Shown here piece by piece: positions 33,701 to 41,203 of a DNA stretch of 44,287 nucleotides. Made by a program: the position numbers and the translations under genes. Origin of the DNA: Luteimonas cucumeris (lineage in GTDB: Bacteria > Pseudomonadota > Gammaproteobacteria > Xanthomonadales > Xanthomonadaceae); NCBI RefSeq assembly GCF_007830035.1, contig NZ_VLKN01000011.1, forward strand, positions 1-44,287, read 5' to 3'. The notes below the pieces were generated by a model. It was not told where the DNA came from and did not search any database. It saw only the letters and a list, made by a program, of their open reading frames with translations. Numbering within the stretch: the first letter of the stretch is position 1; every line of letters begins with the position of its first letter.

Positions 33701-34711
33701 ATGAACGACGAGCACCTCGAGGTCCGGCAGCGCCTGGCGCTGCTTGAATTGGCGCAGTCGCTGGGCAACGTCGCCGAGGCGTGTCGCCGCAGCGGCGTGA
33801 CGCGCACGCAGTACTACCAGTACCGGCGCCGCCACGATCGCCATGGCCCGGACGGGCTCCGCAACCTGCCGCCGATCGCGCGCACGCATCCGGGCATGAC
33901 CCCCGCGCAGGTCATCGAGCGCACCGCAGCGTTGGCGCTGGCCCATCCGGGCGCTGGCTGCAACCGCCTGGAGCAGTTGTTGCGCGACGAAGGCCTGCTC
34001 GTGTCCGGGGTGACGATCCAGAAGCACCTCGGGAAACTCGGCTTGGGCAGCCGCGCCGAGCGTTGCCTGGCCCTGCAGCAGCGCATTGCCGAAGGCCTGG
34101 CGCCCAGCGCCGAGCAGATGGCCTTCGTCGAGCGCTGCAACCCCGCGTTCCGCGAGCGCGGCAACGCGCCGTCGCGGCCGGGGGAGTCGTTGAGCCAGGA
34201 CACGATGCTGGTCGGCCAGCTGCGTGGTGTCGGCAGGCTCTACCTGCATGGCGTGGTGGACACCTTCAGCCAGTACGCGTTCGCCCTGCTGCACAACTCC
34301 AAGCGCGCTGAAGCGGCGATTACGGTGCTGTTCGGGCAGGCGTTGCCGTTCTTCGAAGGTCGCGGGCTGACGCCGCGCGTCCTCCAGACCAGCGGCGGCC
34401 GCGAATTCTGCGGCGGGCCTTCGCACCCCTACGAGTTGTTCCTGATGCTCAACGGCATCGTCCACGAGCGGCCCGCGGCCATCAACGGCCACACGCAACG
34501 TTTCCACGAAGCGGTGAAGGCCGGCTTCGCCCGCGAGGCGTTCCGCGACCGGGACCAGTCGATGGCGGACGTGCAGGCGAAGTTCGGTGACTGGTTGCGC
34601 CGCTACAACGCGGACGGCCGCTGCCACCAAGGTTATCCGAATCAGGGCCTAAGCCCCGTCGACGTGCTGCAGCGGCCTGCGCCGGCCGCAGGTGCAACCG
34701 GGGGTGGTTAA
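33701..34711 (+). CDS. IS481-like integrase-fold protein with degenerate DDE triad
   Basis: A 336-aa protein with the plan of an IS481-type transposase: an N-terminal helix-turn-helix (LELAQSLGNVAEACRRSGVT, QYYQYRRRHDRHG), a second HTH with VTIQKHLGKLGLG, and an integrase core. The first Asp is probably Asp167 (SLSQDTMLVG). The usual TDNG-x-EF is here TSGGREF at 230-236, so the second Asp is Ser231; the usual E in ERFH is Gln266 (TQRFHE). Two of the three catalytic acids are lost, so it should not transpose. No terminal inverted repeats were seen. It sits in line in the T3SS operon, 40 bp after the previous gene, and may act as a DNA-binding protein. Confidence 0.8.
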   Translation: MNDEHLEVRQRLALLELAQSLGNVAEACRRSGVTRTQYYQYRRRHDRHGPDGLRNLPPIARTHPGMTPAQVIERTAALALAHPGAGCNRLEQLLRDEGLLVSGVTIQKHLGKLGLGSRAERCLALQQRIAEGLAPSAEQMAFVERCNPAFRERGNAPSRPGESLSQDTMLVGQLRGVGRLYLHGVVDTFSQYAFALLHNSKRAEAAITVLFGQALPFFEGRGLTPRVLQTSGGREFCGGPSHPYELFLMLNGIVHERPAAINGHTQRFHEAVKAGFAREAFRDRDQSMADVQAKFGDWLRRYNADGRCHQGYPNQGLSPVDVLQRPAPAAGATGGG

Positions 34712-34722
34712 GAGTTGCGGTG

Positions 34723-34739
34723 CTTAGGGTAGGCCCTAA
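34723..34739. promoter_or_regulatory. TTAGGG / CCCTAA dyad upstream of candidate secreted protein
   Basis: CTTAGGGT at 34723-34730 and GGCCCTAA at 34732-34739 form an inverted pair about 122-138 bp before the start of the next gene. It is related to the sites at 15917-15926 and 37231-37250. It also lies shortly after the integrase-like gene, so an origin in a lost element end is possible. Confidence 0.4.
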
Positions 34740-34860
34740 TGGTCATGGCCGCGGTGTGGGCACAAGATCGAATCCAGCAAGATTCATCGGTACATGCGTC
34801 AGCGGTGAACGGTTGTAGTCCGGATTGCGAACCCCCAGGGAATTTTTCAGGAGATTGGAA

Positions 34861-35238
34861 ATGGCATACGACTCAGTCCTTCTCGATGTAAAGAACATCG
34901 TCAAATCCACCGAAGCGGTGATCGACGACATCGCCGACAAGGCCAGCGTCGGCGGCGGCTGGATGTCCGCCATCGCCAAGGCGATGGGCAAGGCGATGGG
35001 CCTGCAGGCCGCTCGCGTGGTCGCGCTGAGCGACGCGATCGCCAAGAACGCCAGCGACATGACCGGCGGCACCAGCGATTCCGACAAGGCCAAGGACGCC
35101 AAGCTGGCCGCGGTAGGCCAGGCGCTGAACGCGCAGTTCCAGGCGGCCAGCCAGGAACTCAGCATGAGCTCCAACGCCTTCGCCACCGCCATCAAGGCGC
35201 TGGGCGAGGCCAGCACCACGCTGGCGCGCAAGACCTGA
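34861..35238 (+). CDS. Candidate secreted filament or translocon-type protein of the T3SS
   Basis: A 125-aa, cysteine-free, Ala/Ser/Lys-rich helical protein with no signal peptide. Parts are MAYDSVLLDVKNIVKSTEAV, a Gly-rich turn (ASVGGGW), AIAKAMGKAMGLQAARVVAL, and a C-terminal helix ALNAQFQAASQELSMSSNAF ending in TTLARKT. The long C-terminal amphipathic helix recalls secreted filament proteins of the EspA/SseB kind, but this is resemblance only. A strong AGGAG 7 nt before the ATG and a perfect terminator right after it suggest an abundant, separately regulated product. Confidence 0.68.
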   Translation: MAYDSVLLDVKNIVKSTEAVIDDIADKASVGGGWMSAIAKAMGKAMGLQAARVVALSDAIAKNASDMTGGTSDSDKAKDAKLAAVGQALNAQFQAASQELSMSSNAFATAIKALGEASTTLARKT

Positions 35239-35260
35239 GCCCAGGTCACCTGCGATACGG

Positions 35261-35291
35261 AAACGGCCCCTTTCGGGGCCGTTTCTTTTTT
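35261..35291 (+). terminator. Intrinsic terminator
   Basis: A perfect 10-bp stem AAACGGCCCC / GGGGCCGTTT with loop TTTC is followed by CTTTTTT. It lies 22 bp past the stop of the 125-aa gene and ends the plus-strand T3SS transcription unit. It is the clearest intrinsic terminator in the window. Confidence 0.93.
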
Positions 35292-35360
35292 GCGCCAACC
35301 AGAATCATCGCGATGTTCAATGGCTTGGAGCGCGCTGCGGCAAGTCGGCCTTTTTACCGC

Positions 35361-35434
35361 CATCCCGAGCGAAGCGAGGGAGCTGTTTGAACGATGTGGC
35401 CGCAAGAAGCAGATCCCTCGCTTCGCTTGGGATG
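35361..35434. repeat. 21-bp inverted repeat element
   Basis: Arms at 35361-35381 (CATCCCGAGCGAAGCGAGGG A) and 35414-35434 pair with one mismatch across a 32-bp spacer. It looks like a REP or small mobile palindrome. The rest of 35292-35669 holds no gene I can support. Confidence 0.65.
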
Positions 35435-35669
35435 ACCGTACGTGGGAGATGACGCAGAAGAAGCCGAAGAAATGGATTCGGCGCCTGAAAATCCGAGCGC
35501 GCTTAGCCGTATGAGCCGGCCGTCGGCTGCTTCAAAAAATGACAACTGCCGTTGCAACCGATGCTCGCGTGGCGGCGACAGCATTGAGCGTCAAAGTCGA
35601 TCGCTGCACACTCTGCCAGCGAATGCGCTCCGAGCCAGTGACGCCGCCGCGGTGCTGTCCTGCGGGCCG

Positions 35670-37136
35670 TCAGCCAGCCTGCGTACGCGCCATCCTGCGC
35701 GCCAGCCACCAAGCCCCGAGCGAGGTCGGCAGGCCGACGATCAGCGCGTAGGTGCCGGCCGGGTTGCGGGTCTCGTCGAGGAAGCCCTCGCCGCCTGGCA
35801 GCAGCACCACCAGCGCCACCGCCAGGCAGCCGTAGCCGACGATGGCCAAGGCCCAGAACAGCCACTGCAGCGCGACGCTGCCCTCAAGGCCCTGCCCCTC
35901 GGCGTCCGCGTCCTGTGGTCGCCCGGCTTTCGGGTCGAGGCCCAGGCCCAGTGCGGCCAGCCATTGCGACAGCTTGATCGGCAGCAGCCCGTCGCGGTCG
36001 CGGACCGCGCGTCGTGGCGACGTGCCCTCGGCGGTATGACCCGGCGGCAACGTCGGCAGGTCCGCGCGCGCCTGGCCCGGGCCGCGGTCGCCGGCGGCCG
36101 TCAACGAAGGACGACCATCGACTGGCGGGGATTGCGAGGGTGGTACGGCCAGCGGTACCGCGGCCAGCGGTACCGCGCTGATCGTGGCCTGGGTGGCGAC
36201 GGCGGCCGCGGCGGGTGCTGCCGGTGGCGGCGAACTGGCCGGCATCGACGCGTTGCGCTGGATCGTGGCGGACTGGTCGGCGCGCTGCGGGGCAGGCATC
36301 GCGTCCGCCCGTGCGGCAGCGGGCAAGGCGGCTTGCGGGTTGAGGGGCGAAGTCGCGGCCGCCGGCAGCGGTGCCGTCGTCGCGGCCGGCAGCGTGTTGG
36401 TGGCGGCGAGGCTGCTCGGCGCACTCGCGGCATTGTGGAGCGCGTTCTGCGCCATCATCGCGGCACGATCGGCGAGATTGGCGGCGCTGGCCGCGGCCGT
36501 GCCCAATGGTGCGCCCAGGGTATTGGCCAGTTGCTGGGCGACGTTCGCGGCGCCGGCGCCCAGGGTGTTGGCGACCAGCTGCGAGGCCACCGACGTGGCC
36601 GATCCCAGCAGCGAATTGCCTGGTCCCTGATAGGTCGGCGCGCCGGTGGAGGAGGTGTTCGTCGGCGATGGGGCATTGTTCGCCTGGCCGGGCCGCGAGT
36701 GTTGGCCGTGTCCGTCGACGTGGCCCCAGCGCGGCGGTCCCTCGCCACGCGGTCCTTCGCCGCGTGGGCCGTCACCGCGCGGGTGATGCTCGCCGCGGGC
36801 GATGTCGCCGCGCGCGCCGTCATTGCGGCTGCCGTCTCCGCGTACGCCATCGCCGCGACCGTGATCGCCGCGGGCGCCGTCGTTACGCGCGCCGTCGCCG
36901 CGCGGCCCTTCGCCCCGCGTGCCGTCGCCGTCGTGGCGCAGTGGGTTGCCGTCGCCTTGGCCTTCGCTGGCGCGACGTTCCGCCGCCAGTCGTGCCTGGT
37001 GCGGATCGTTGGCGGTTTCGCTGTCGTCCGGACCGTCCAGCAGCTGGTCCATCAGCGGGTCCTGGCGCACGAACTGCTCGTGGCGATTGTGCAGGCCCCC
37101 GAGCAGCTGGCTGAGGTGGGAAAGCGGCGTGGACAT
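35670..37136 (-). CDS. Repeat-rich protein with two C-terminal membrane segments, T3SS-linked
   Basis: A 488-aa protein. The first 60 residues are ordinary (STPLSHLSQLLGGLHNRHEQ). Then comes a Gly/Arg/Asp-rich repeat of 5-aa units (RGDGA, RNDGA, RGDGP, RGEGP) with six RGD triplets, a long Ala/Pro/Thr-rich region, and at the end two hydrophobic segments (WLFWALAIVGYGCLAVALVV and TYALIVGLPTSLGAWWLA). There is no signal peptide. The ATG at 37136 is preceded by AAGGA at 8 nt. Two C-terminal membrane segments and lack of a signal would fit a T3SS translocator or membrane-targeted effector; a plain inner-membrane protein is the alternative. I do not recognise the family. Confidence 0.65.
   Translation of the reverse strand: MSTPLSHLSQLLGGLHNRHEQFVRQDPLMDQLLDGPDDSETANDPHQARLAAERRASEGQGDGNPLRHDGDGTRGEGPRGDGARNDGARGDHGRGDGVRGDGSRNDGARGDIARGEHHPRGDGPRGEGPRGEGPPRWGHVDGHGQHSRPGQANNAPSPTNTSSTGAPTYQGPGNSLLGSATSVASQLVANTLGAGAANVAQQLANTLGAPLGTAAASAANLADRAAMMAQNALHNAASAPSSLAATNTLPAATTAPLPAAATSPLNPQAALPAAARADAMPAPQRADQSATIQRNASMPASSPPPAAPAAAAVATQATISAVPLAAVPLAVPPSQSPPVDGRPSLTAAGDRGPGQARADLPTLPPGHTAEGTSPRRAVRDRDGLLPIKLSQWLAALGLGLDPKAGRPQDADAEGQGLEGSVALQWLFWALAIVGYGCLAVALVVLLPGGEGFLDETRNPAGTYALIVGLPTSLGAWWLARRMARTQAG
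36738..36925 (-). repeat. Coding repeat for RGDG-type pentapeptides
   Basis: Imperfect 15-bp units encode about twelve R-G/N-D/E-G-x pentapeptides within the T3SS-linked membrane protein. Units vary at the third codon position and in one or two residues, so the repeat is not freshly expanded. Confidence 0.75.
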
Positions 37137-37230
37137 GGCACTCATCCTTCAATGACGTAGGCAGGCCCCTGTCGCGCAGGCGCAATGCGCACACGCTACC
37201 GGCAGGCTAGTCGCCTGGCGCGCGGGCGTC

Positions 37231-37250
37231 ACCCTAGTCCTGACCCTAGG
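37231..37250. promoter_or_regulatory. Paired CTAGGGT motif upstream of the repeat-rich gene
   Basis: Read on the minus strand, CCTAGGGTC and CTAGGGTGAC lie as direct repeats 12 bp apart, about 95-114 bp before the start at 37136. They match the motif near sctU and near the 125-aa gene. A role as activator site is inferred. Confidence 0.42.
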
Positions 37251-37314
37251 TTCGAAGCCGTGGCGCCAAGGAGAGGCGGGGGGCTCGAACTCGGTCCGTG
37301 GGGCCGGTCTGTGC

Positions 37315-38235
37315 CTACCGGGCCAATTCCAGGGCGGCGTGCTTGCTGCGGCGCCGGGCTTCGCGCGGCTGGTCCCAGGCATTGTTGAACAGGGCCGGCT
37401 CCCAGCTGCCGTAGGTGGGGTTGGGCAGCATCCACCAGCGTTCGCCGAACCAGTCGCCGTATTCGTCGACCAGCGCGGCGCGATCGGCCGGGGTATTGGC
37501 GACGATCTGCACGAAATCGCCGAGCTGGTCGCCGAACTGCATCAGCACCCGGTACTGCTGTCCGGCCAGCCGGCGCCGGCAGTTCTTCTCGCTGCCGTGC
37601 TGTTCGCAGCCCTCGACCACGGTACCCAACCCCAGGAACACGTCGTCGTTGGCGACCGGCATGCCGACGGCCTCGAGGTTGGCGATGGTCGCGTCCTTCA
37701 GGTGCACGGCGCGGTTGGACAGGTACAGGATGGTGATGCCTTTCGCGCTCGCGGCGCGGGCGAAGTCGACCACGCCCGGCACGGCCCTGGCGCGTTTCTC
37801 GGCGACCCACTGATCCCAGCTGACCTCGTCGAACTCCTTGCCGTCACGGACCAGCCGCGCCTGGTAGGGCGAGTTGTCGAGTACGGTCTCGTCGACATCC
37901 ATGACCACCGCCGGCTTGAGCCCGGCGGTCTGGCCGGCATTGTCGCGTTCGCCCGGCACCAGCGCGTCCCAGTGCTTCTCGCGCAGCGCGATGTCGAGCT
38001 TGTCGGCGGCGGCGCGGTATACGGTTTCGCTGGCGGCCCGGTATTCGGCCGAGGCCTGCACCCACAGCACGGCGTTGAGGTTGTCATCGGCGGGCGGTGT
38101 GCCCGCCGCATCCTTTTCGACGGTTGCAGCGGCGGGCTTGCCGGCAGGCATCGCCGCGTCGGGTGCGGTGAATGAAGTCGGTTTGCAGGCAGCGAGCGCA
38201 AGCGCGAGCAGCGACAGGGTCAGCAACGAACGCAT
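37315..38235 (-). CDS. HAD-family acid phosphatase, lipoprotein e(P4) type
   Basis: A 306-aa exported lipoprotein phosphatase. The signal MRSLLTLSLLALALAAC has a lipobox (LAAC). The HAD nucleophile motif is VVMDVDETVLDNSPYQ, followed by TILYLSNRAVHLKDA (motif II) and FGDQLGDF near the third motif. Family members are outer-membrane, broad-range acid phosphatases that cleave nucleotides such as NMN. I chose the ATG at 38235, since upstream residues do not fit a signal peptide. Confidence 0.9.
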   Translation of the reverse strand: MRSLLTLSLLALALAACKPTSFTAPDAAMPAGKPAAATVEKDAAGTPPADDNLNAVLWVQASAEYRAASETVYRAAADKLDIALREKHWDALVPGERDNAGQTAGLKPAVVMDVDETVLDNSPYQARLVRDGKEFDEVSWDQWVAEKRARAVPGVVDFARAASAKGITILYLSNRAVHLKDATIANLEAVGMPVANDDVFLGLGTVVEGCEQHGSEKNCRRRLAGQQYRVLMQFGDQLGDFVQIVANTPADRAALVDEYGDWFGERWWMLPNPTYGSWEPALFNNAWDQPREARRRSKHAALELAR

Positions 38236-38403
38236 CGTGCGCTCCATGGGTCTGGAAGGCGCGAGTGTAGCGAAGCGCAATGCCGGATCGTGTCGTACCG
38301 ATCGGGCCTCCCGGTCATCGCGGTCGTGGGCGATTGCGGTCGCGGGATTTCAACGGGGGTCAACGGTCCAAGGCGGGAGGCCTTCACAAGCACAGCGTCG
38401 CGC

Positions 38404-40422
38404 TCAAGTCTCCAGCAAGGCCTTGATCGCGGCGAAGCCCGCGCTCGCGCGCTCTTGCTTGCGCGCGGCGTCGGCGACCGGGTCGGCGCCGTCGCGTTGC
38501 AGTTCCGCCGCCGGCAGTTCGTCGAGGAAGCGGCTCGGCTGCAGCCGCAGCTTGCTGCCCCATTTCTGCGCTTCGCGCGAATGCGACAGCCACAGCTGTT
38601 CCTTGGCGCGGGTGATGCCGACGTAGAGCAGCCGGCGCTCCTCGTCGAGGCGGCCTTCGTCGATGCTGGCCTCGTGCGGCAGGGTGCCGTCCTCGACGCC
38701 GACGATGAACACGTAGCGGAATTCCAACCCCTTCGCCGCGTGCATGCTCATCAGCCGTACCTGGTTGCCGGCGTCGTTCTTGTCGGCATGGGTGAGCAGG
38801 GCGAGCTGCGCGGCGAGTTCCGCGGCACCACTGCCGCGGCTGCGCCCAGACGGGCCGCCTTCGAACCATTCCGCGAGCTCGTCGAGATTGCCACGGCGAA
38901 TCACGAACATCTGTTCGTTCTTGCACTGCGCGCGCAGCGCGGCGAGCAGTCCGGAGCGTTCGTTGAGCTGGCGCACCAGCTCGGCCGGCGGCAGCCGCGT
39001 GGCTTCGCCGCGCAGATGGCGGACGATGTCGGTGAAGCCACTCAGCGCATTGGCCGAACGCGCCGGCAGCTGCTTGAGCAGGCCGATCGATTCGGCGGCA
39101 CGCGACAGCGGCAGGTGCGCGTGCTGCGCCAGTTCGGCCAGCTTGGCCAGCGTGGTCGCGCCGACTTCGCGCTTGGGCGACTGCACCGCACGCAGGAACG
39201 CGGAGTCGTCCTCGGGATTGGCGATCAGGCGCAGCCACGACAGCGCATCCTTCACTTCGCCGCGATCGAGGAAGGCGGTGCCACCAGACAGGTGATAGGG
39301 CACGCGCAGCAGCTGCAGCGCTTTTTCCAGTACGCGCGACTGGAAGTTGCCGCGGAACAGGATGCAGAACTCGCTCCATTCCACCTTGCGCGCGGTGCCA
39401 AGGAAATGGATCTCCGCGGCGACGCGTTCGGCTTCGTGCGCGCTGTCGCGGCATTCCCAGACGCGGATACGCTCGCCATCGGCCTGCGCGCTCCACAGCG
39501 TCTTGGGATGTTCGTGCGGATTGTTGGCGATCAGCGCATTGGCCGCGCGTAGCACGCGGTTGCTGCAGCGGTAATTCTGCTCGAGTTTCACGATCTTCAG
39601 CGCCGGATAGTCCTGCGCCAGCTGCGACAGGTTCTCCGGGTTGGCGCCGCGCCAGGCGTAGATGCTCTGGTCGTCGTCGCCGACGCAGGTGAAGTTGCCT
39701 TTCGGCCCGGCCAGCGCCTTCAGCAGGCGGTACTGCGCGTCGTTGGTGTCCTGGCATTCGTCGACCAGCAGGTAGCCGATGCGTTCGCGCCAGGCCAGCG
39801 CGGCTTCCTCGTCGTTTTCCAGCAGTTCCACCGGCAACCGGATCAAGTCGTCGAAATCGACCGCATTGAAGGCCGACAGCCGCGCCTGGTACTTGCCGTA
39901 CAGCACCGCGGCCTCGCGCTCGCGCGTGGACTGCGCCGCTTCCAGCGCCTGCTGCGGCGACAGCCCGCCGTTCTTGGCGCGCGAGATCAGCTGCTGCGCG
40001 GCCTGCACCGCATCGGGCTTGGCGCCGGGCAGCAGGTCCTTCAACTGCGCGGCGGTGTCGTCGGCATCGAAGATCGAGAAGCCACGCTTCAGGCCCACCT
40101 TCGCATGCTCGATCTGCAGCAGCTTCAGTCCCAGCGCGTGGAAGGTGCAGATGGTCAGACCCTCAAAATCTTGTTCGCCTTCGGCCCGTCGCCCCCGCTC
40201 ATGGTGAGCCCGTCGAACCACGCGCTCGCGCATTTCCTTGGCCGACTTGTTGGTGAAGGTGATCGCGGCGATGCGCTTGGCCGGATAGCGGCCCGAAGAG
40301 ATCAGGTAGGCGATCTTCTCCACGATCACGCGCGTCTTGCCGCTGCCGGCGCCGGCCAGCACCAGCATTGGGCCGTCGCAATGCGCGACTGCGGCGTTCT
40401 GTTGGGGGTTGAGGCCGTGCAT
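38404..40422 (-). CDS. rep: ATP-dependent DNA helicase Rep (UvrD/PcrA superfamily 1)
   Basis: A 672-aa SF1A helicase. Motifs in order are the Q motif LNPQQNAAV, Walker A LAGAGSGKTRVI, AITFTNKSAKEMRERV (Ia), ICTFHALGLKLLQ, DE box LLVDECQDTNDAQY, III VGDDDQSIYAWRGA, IV LEQNYRCS, V MSMHAAKGLEFRYVF and VI LLYVGITRAKEQLWLS. Length and the MHGLNPQQ start fit Rep. The segment after ERV (RRAHHERGRRAEGEQDFEG) is longer and odder than in relatives and comes from a repeat-like DNA insert. A hairpin with a U-run lies in its leader. Confidence 0.95.
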   Translation of the reverse strand: MHGLNPQQNAAVAHCDGPMLVLAGAGSGKTRVIVEKIAYLISSGRYPAKRIAAITFTNKSAKEMRERVVRRAHHERGRRAEGEQDFEGLTICTFHALGLKLLQIEHAKVGLKRGFSIFDADDTAAQLKDLLPGAKPDAVQAAQQLISRAKNGGLSPQQALEAAQSTREREAAVLYGKYQARLSAFNAVDFDDLIRLPVELLENDEEAALAWRERIGYLLVDECQDTNDAQYRLLKALAGPKGNFTCVGDDDQSIYAWRGANPENLSQLAQDYPALKIVKLEQNYRCSNRVLRAANALIANNPHEHPKTLWSAQADGERIRVWECRDSAHEAERVAAEIHFLGTARKVEWSEFCILFRGNFQSRVLEKALQLLRVPYHLSGGTAFLDRGEVKDALSWLRLIANPEDDSAFLRAVQSPKREVGATTLAKLAELAQHAHLPLSRAAESIGLLKQLPARSANALSGFTDIVRHLRGEATRLPPAELVRQLNERSGLLAALRAQCKNEQMFVIRRGNLDELAEWFEGGPSGRSRGSGAAELAAQLALLTHADKNDAGNQVRLMSMHAAKGLEFRYVFIVGVEDGTLPHEASIDEGRLDEERRLLYVGITRAKEQLWLSHSREAQKWGSKLRLQPSRFLDELPAAELQRDGADPVADAARKQERASAGFAAIKALLET
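40155..40225 (-). repeat. Repeat-derived in-frame insertion in rep
   Basis: On the minus strand this stretch reads GTGGTTCGACGGGCTCACC, then ATGAGCGGGGGCGACGGGCC and GAAGGCGAACAAGATTTTGA, which is the form of a dispersed bacterial repeat (GTTCGAC-x-GGCTCACC...TGAGCGG). It replaces a short basic linker between helicase motifs Ia and Ic and keeps the frame. Confidence 0.55.
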
Positions 40423-40429
40423 CCGGAAA

Positions 40430-40553
40430 GCCGTGATTGGTGATTTCGTGGTTCGAAAAAAGCCGCCGGCAGGTGCCGGCGGCTGTAAGGATCATACAAT
40501 CGTTGCCGGCGATCCGCTGTCGCGCCTGCCAATCACGAATCACCCATCACGGC
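40430..40553. repeat. GTGATT-type inverted repeat between rep and tdk
   Basis: The left arm (40430-40453, GCCGTGATTGGTGATT and more) pairs with the right arm (40529-40553, ending in CACCCATCACGGC). The build resembles the GGGAATC hairpins but with GTGATTn units. The tdk ATG follows 6 bp later without a Shine-Dalgarno sequence. Confidence 0.6.
40456..40484 (-). terminator. Hairpin plus U-run upstream of rep
   Basis: On the minus strand a 10-bp stem AGCCGCCGGC / GCCGGCGGCT with a 4-nt loop is followed by six T. It points towards rep, ending 34 bp before its start. It may stop antisense read-through from the kinase side or act as an attenuator in the rep leader. Confidence 0.7.
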
Positions 40554-40559
40554 TCCCCA

Positions 40560-41192
40560 ATGGCCAAACTCTATTTCTATTACTCGGCAATGAATGCCGG
40601 CAAGACCACTACCCTGCTGCAGAGCGCGCACAACTACCGCGAGCGCGGCATGCGCGTGCTGATCCTGACGCCGGCGCTGGACGATCGCGCCGGCAGCGGC
40701 ACGGTCGCTTCGCGCATCGGCTTGCAGGCGCAGGGCGTCGCCTTTGGTCGCGAGGATGATCTGGAGCGACGCGTGCGCGACGACATCGCCACGCACGGCA
40801 AGCTCGACTGCGTGCTGGTCGACGAGGCGCAGTTCCTCAGCAGGGCGCAGGTCTGGCAGCTCAGCGAAGTGGTCGATGCGCTGCGGATCCCGGTGCTGTG
40901 CTATGGCTTGCGCACCGATTTCCGCGGTGAACTGTTCGAGGGCAGCCAGTACCTGCTGGCCTGGGCCGATGAACTGACCGAGATCAAGACCATCTGCCAC
41001 AGCGGCAAGAAGGCGACGATGACGGTGCGCGTCGACGAGCAGGGGCGCGCCGTGCAGGCCGGGCCGCAGGTGCAGATCGGCGGCAACGAGCGTTACCTGT
41101 CAGTATCGCGCGCCGAGTACAAGAAGGTCATGCGCGGCGAAAGCACGGTCGAAGGTAGTCCGCTGCCGCTGCAGCCGCCACTGCCGTTGTAA
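40560..41192 (+). CDS. tdk: Thymidine kinase
   Basis: A 210-aa type II thymidine kinase, which phosphorylates thymidine and deoxyuridine for salvage. The P-loop is [14 protein letters not shown], the Asp-Glu catalytic pair is in [11 protein letters not shown], followed by [34 protein letters not shown] and the lid end [12 protein letters not shown]. In E. coli Tdk four zinc ligands sit in ICFCG and VCRKH; here they read ICHSG and VSRAE, so three of the four are gone. The ATG at 40560 begins the family N-terminus [10 protein letters not shown]. It is convergent with the kinase gene, 11 bp apart. Confidence 0.95.
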   Translation: MAKLYFYYSAMNAGKTTTLLQSAHNYRERGMRVLILTPALDDRAGSGTVASRIGLQAQGVAFGREDDLERRVRDDIATHGKLDCVLVDEAQFLSRAQVWQLSEVVDALRIPVLCYGLRTDFRGELFEGSQYLLAWADELTEIKTICHSGKKATMTVRVDEQGRAVQAGPQVQIGGNERYLSVSRAEYKKVMRGESTVEGSPLPLQPPLPL

Positions 41193-41203
41193 TCCTCCGG
41201 GCT

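Noticed and set aside
33661-34740. Complete active insertion sequence
   Set aside because: No terminal inverted repeats or target duplication seen, and two catalytic acids are replaced.
36738-36925. Possible CRISPR-like array
   Set aside because: The 15-bp units are in frame in a gene and encode R-G-D-G-x repeats; there are no spacers.
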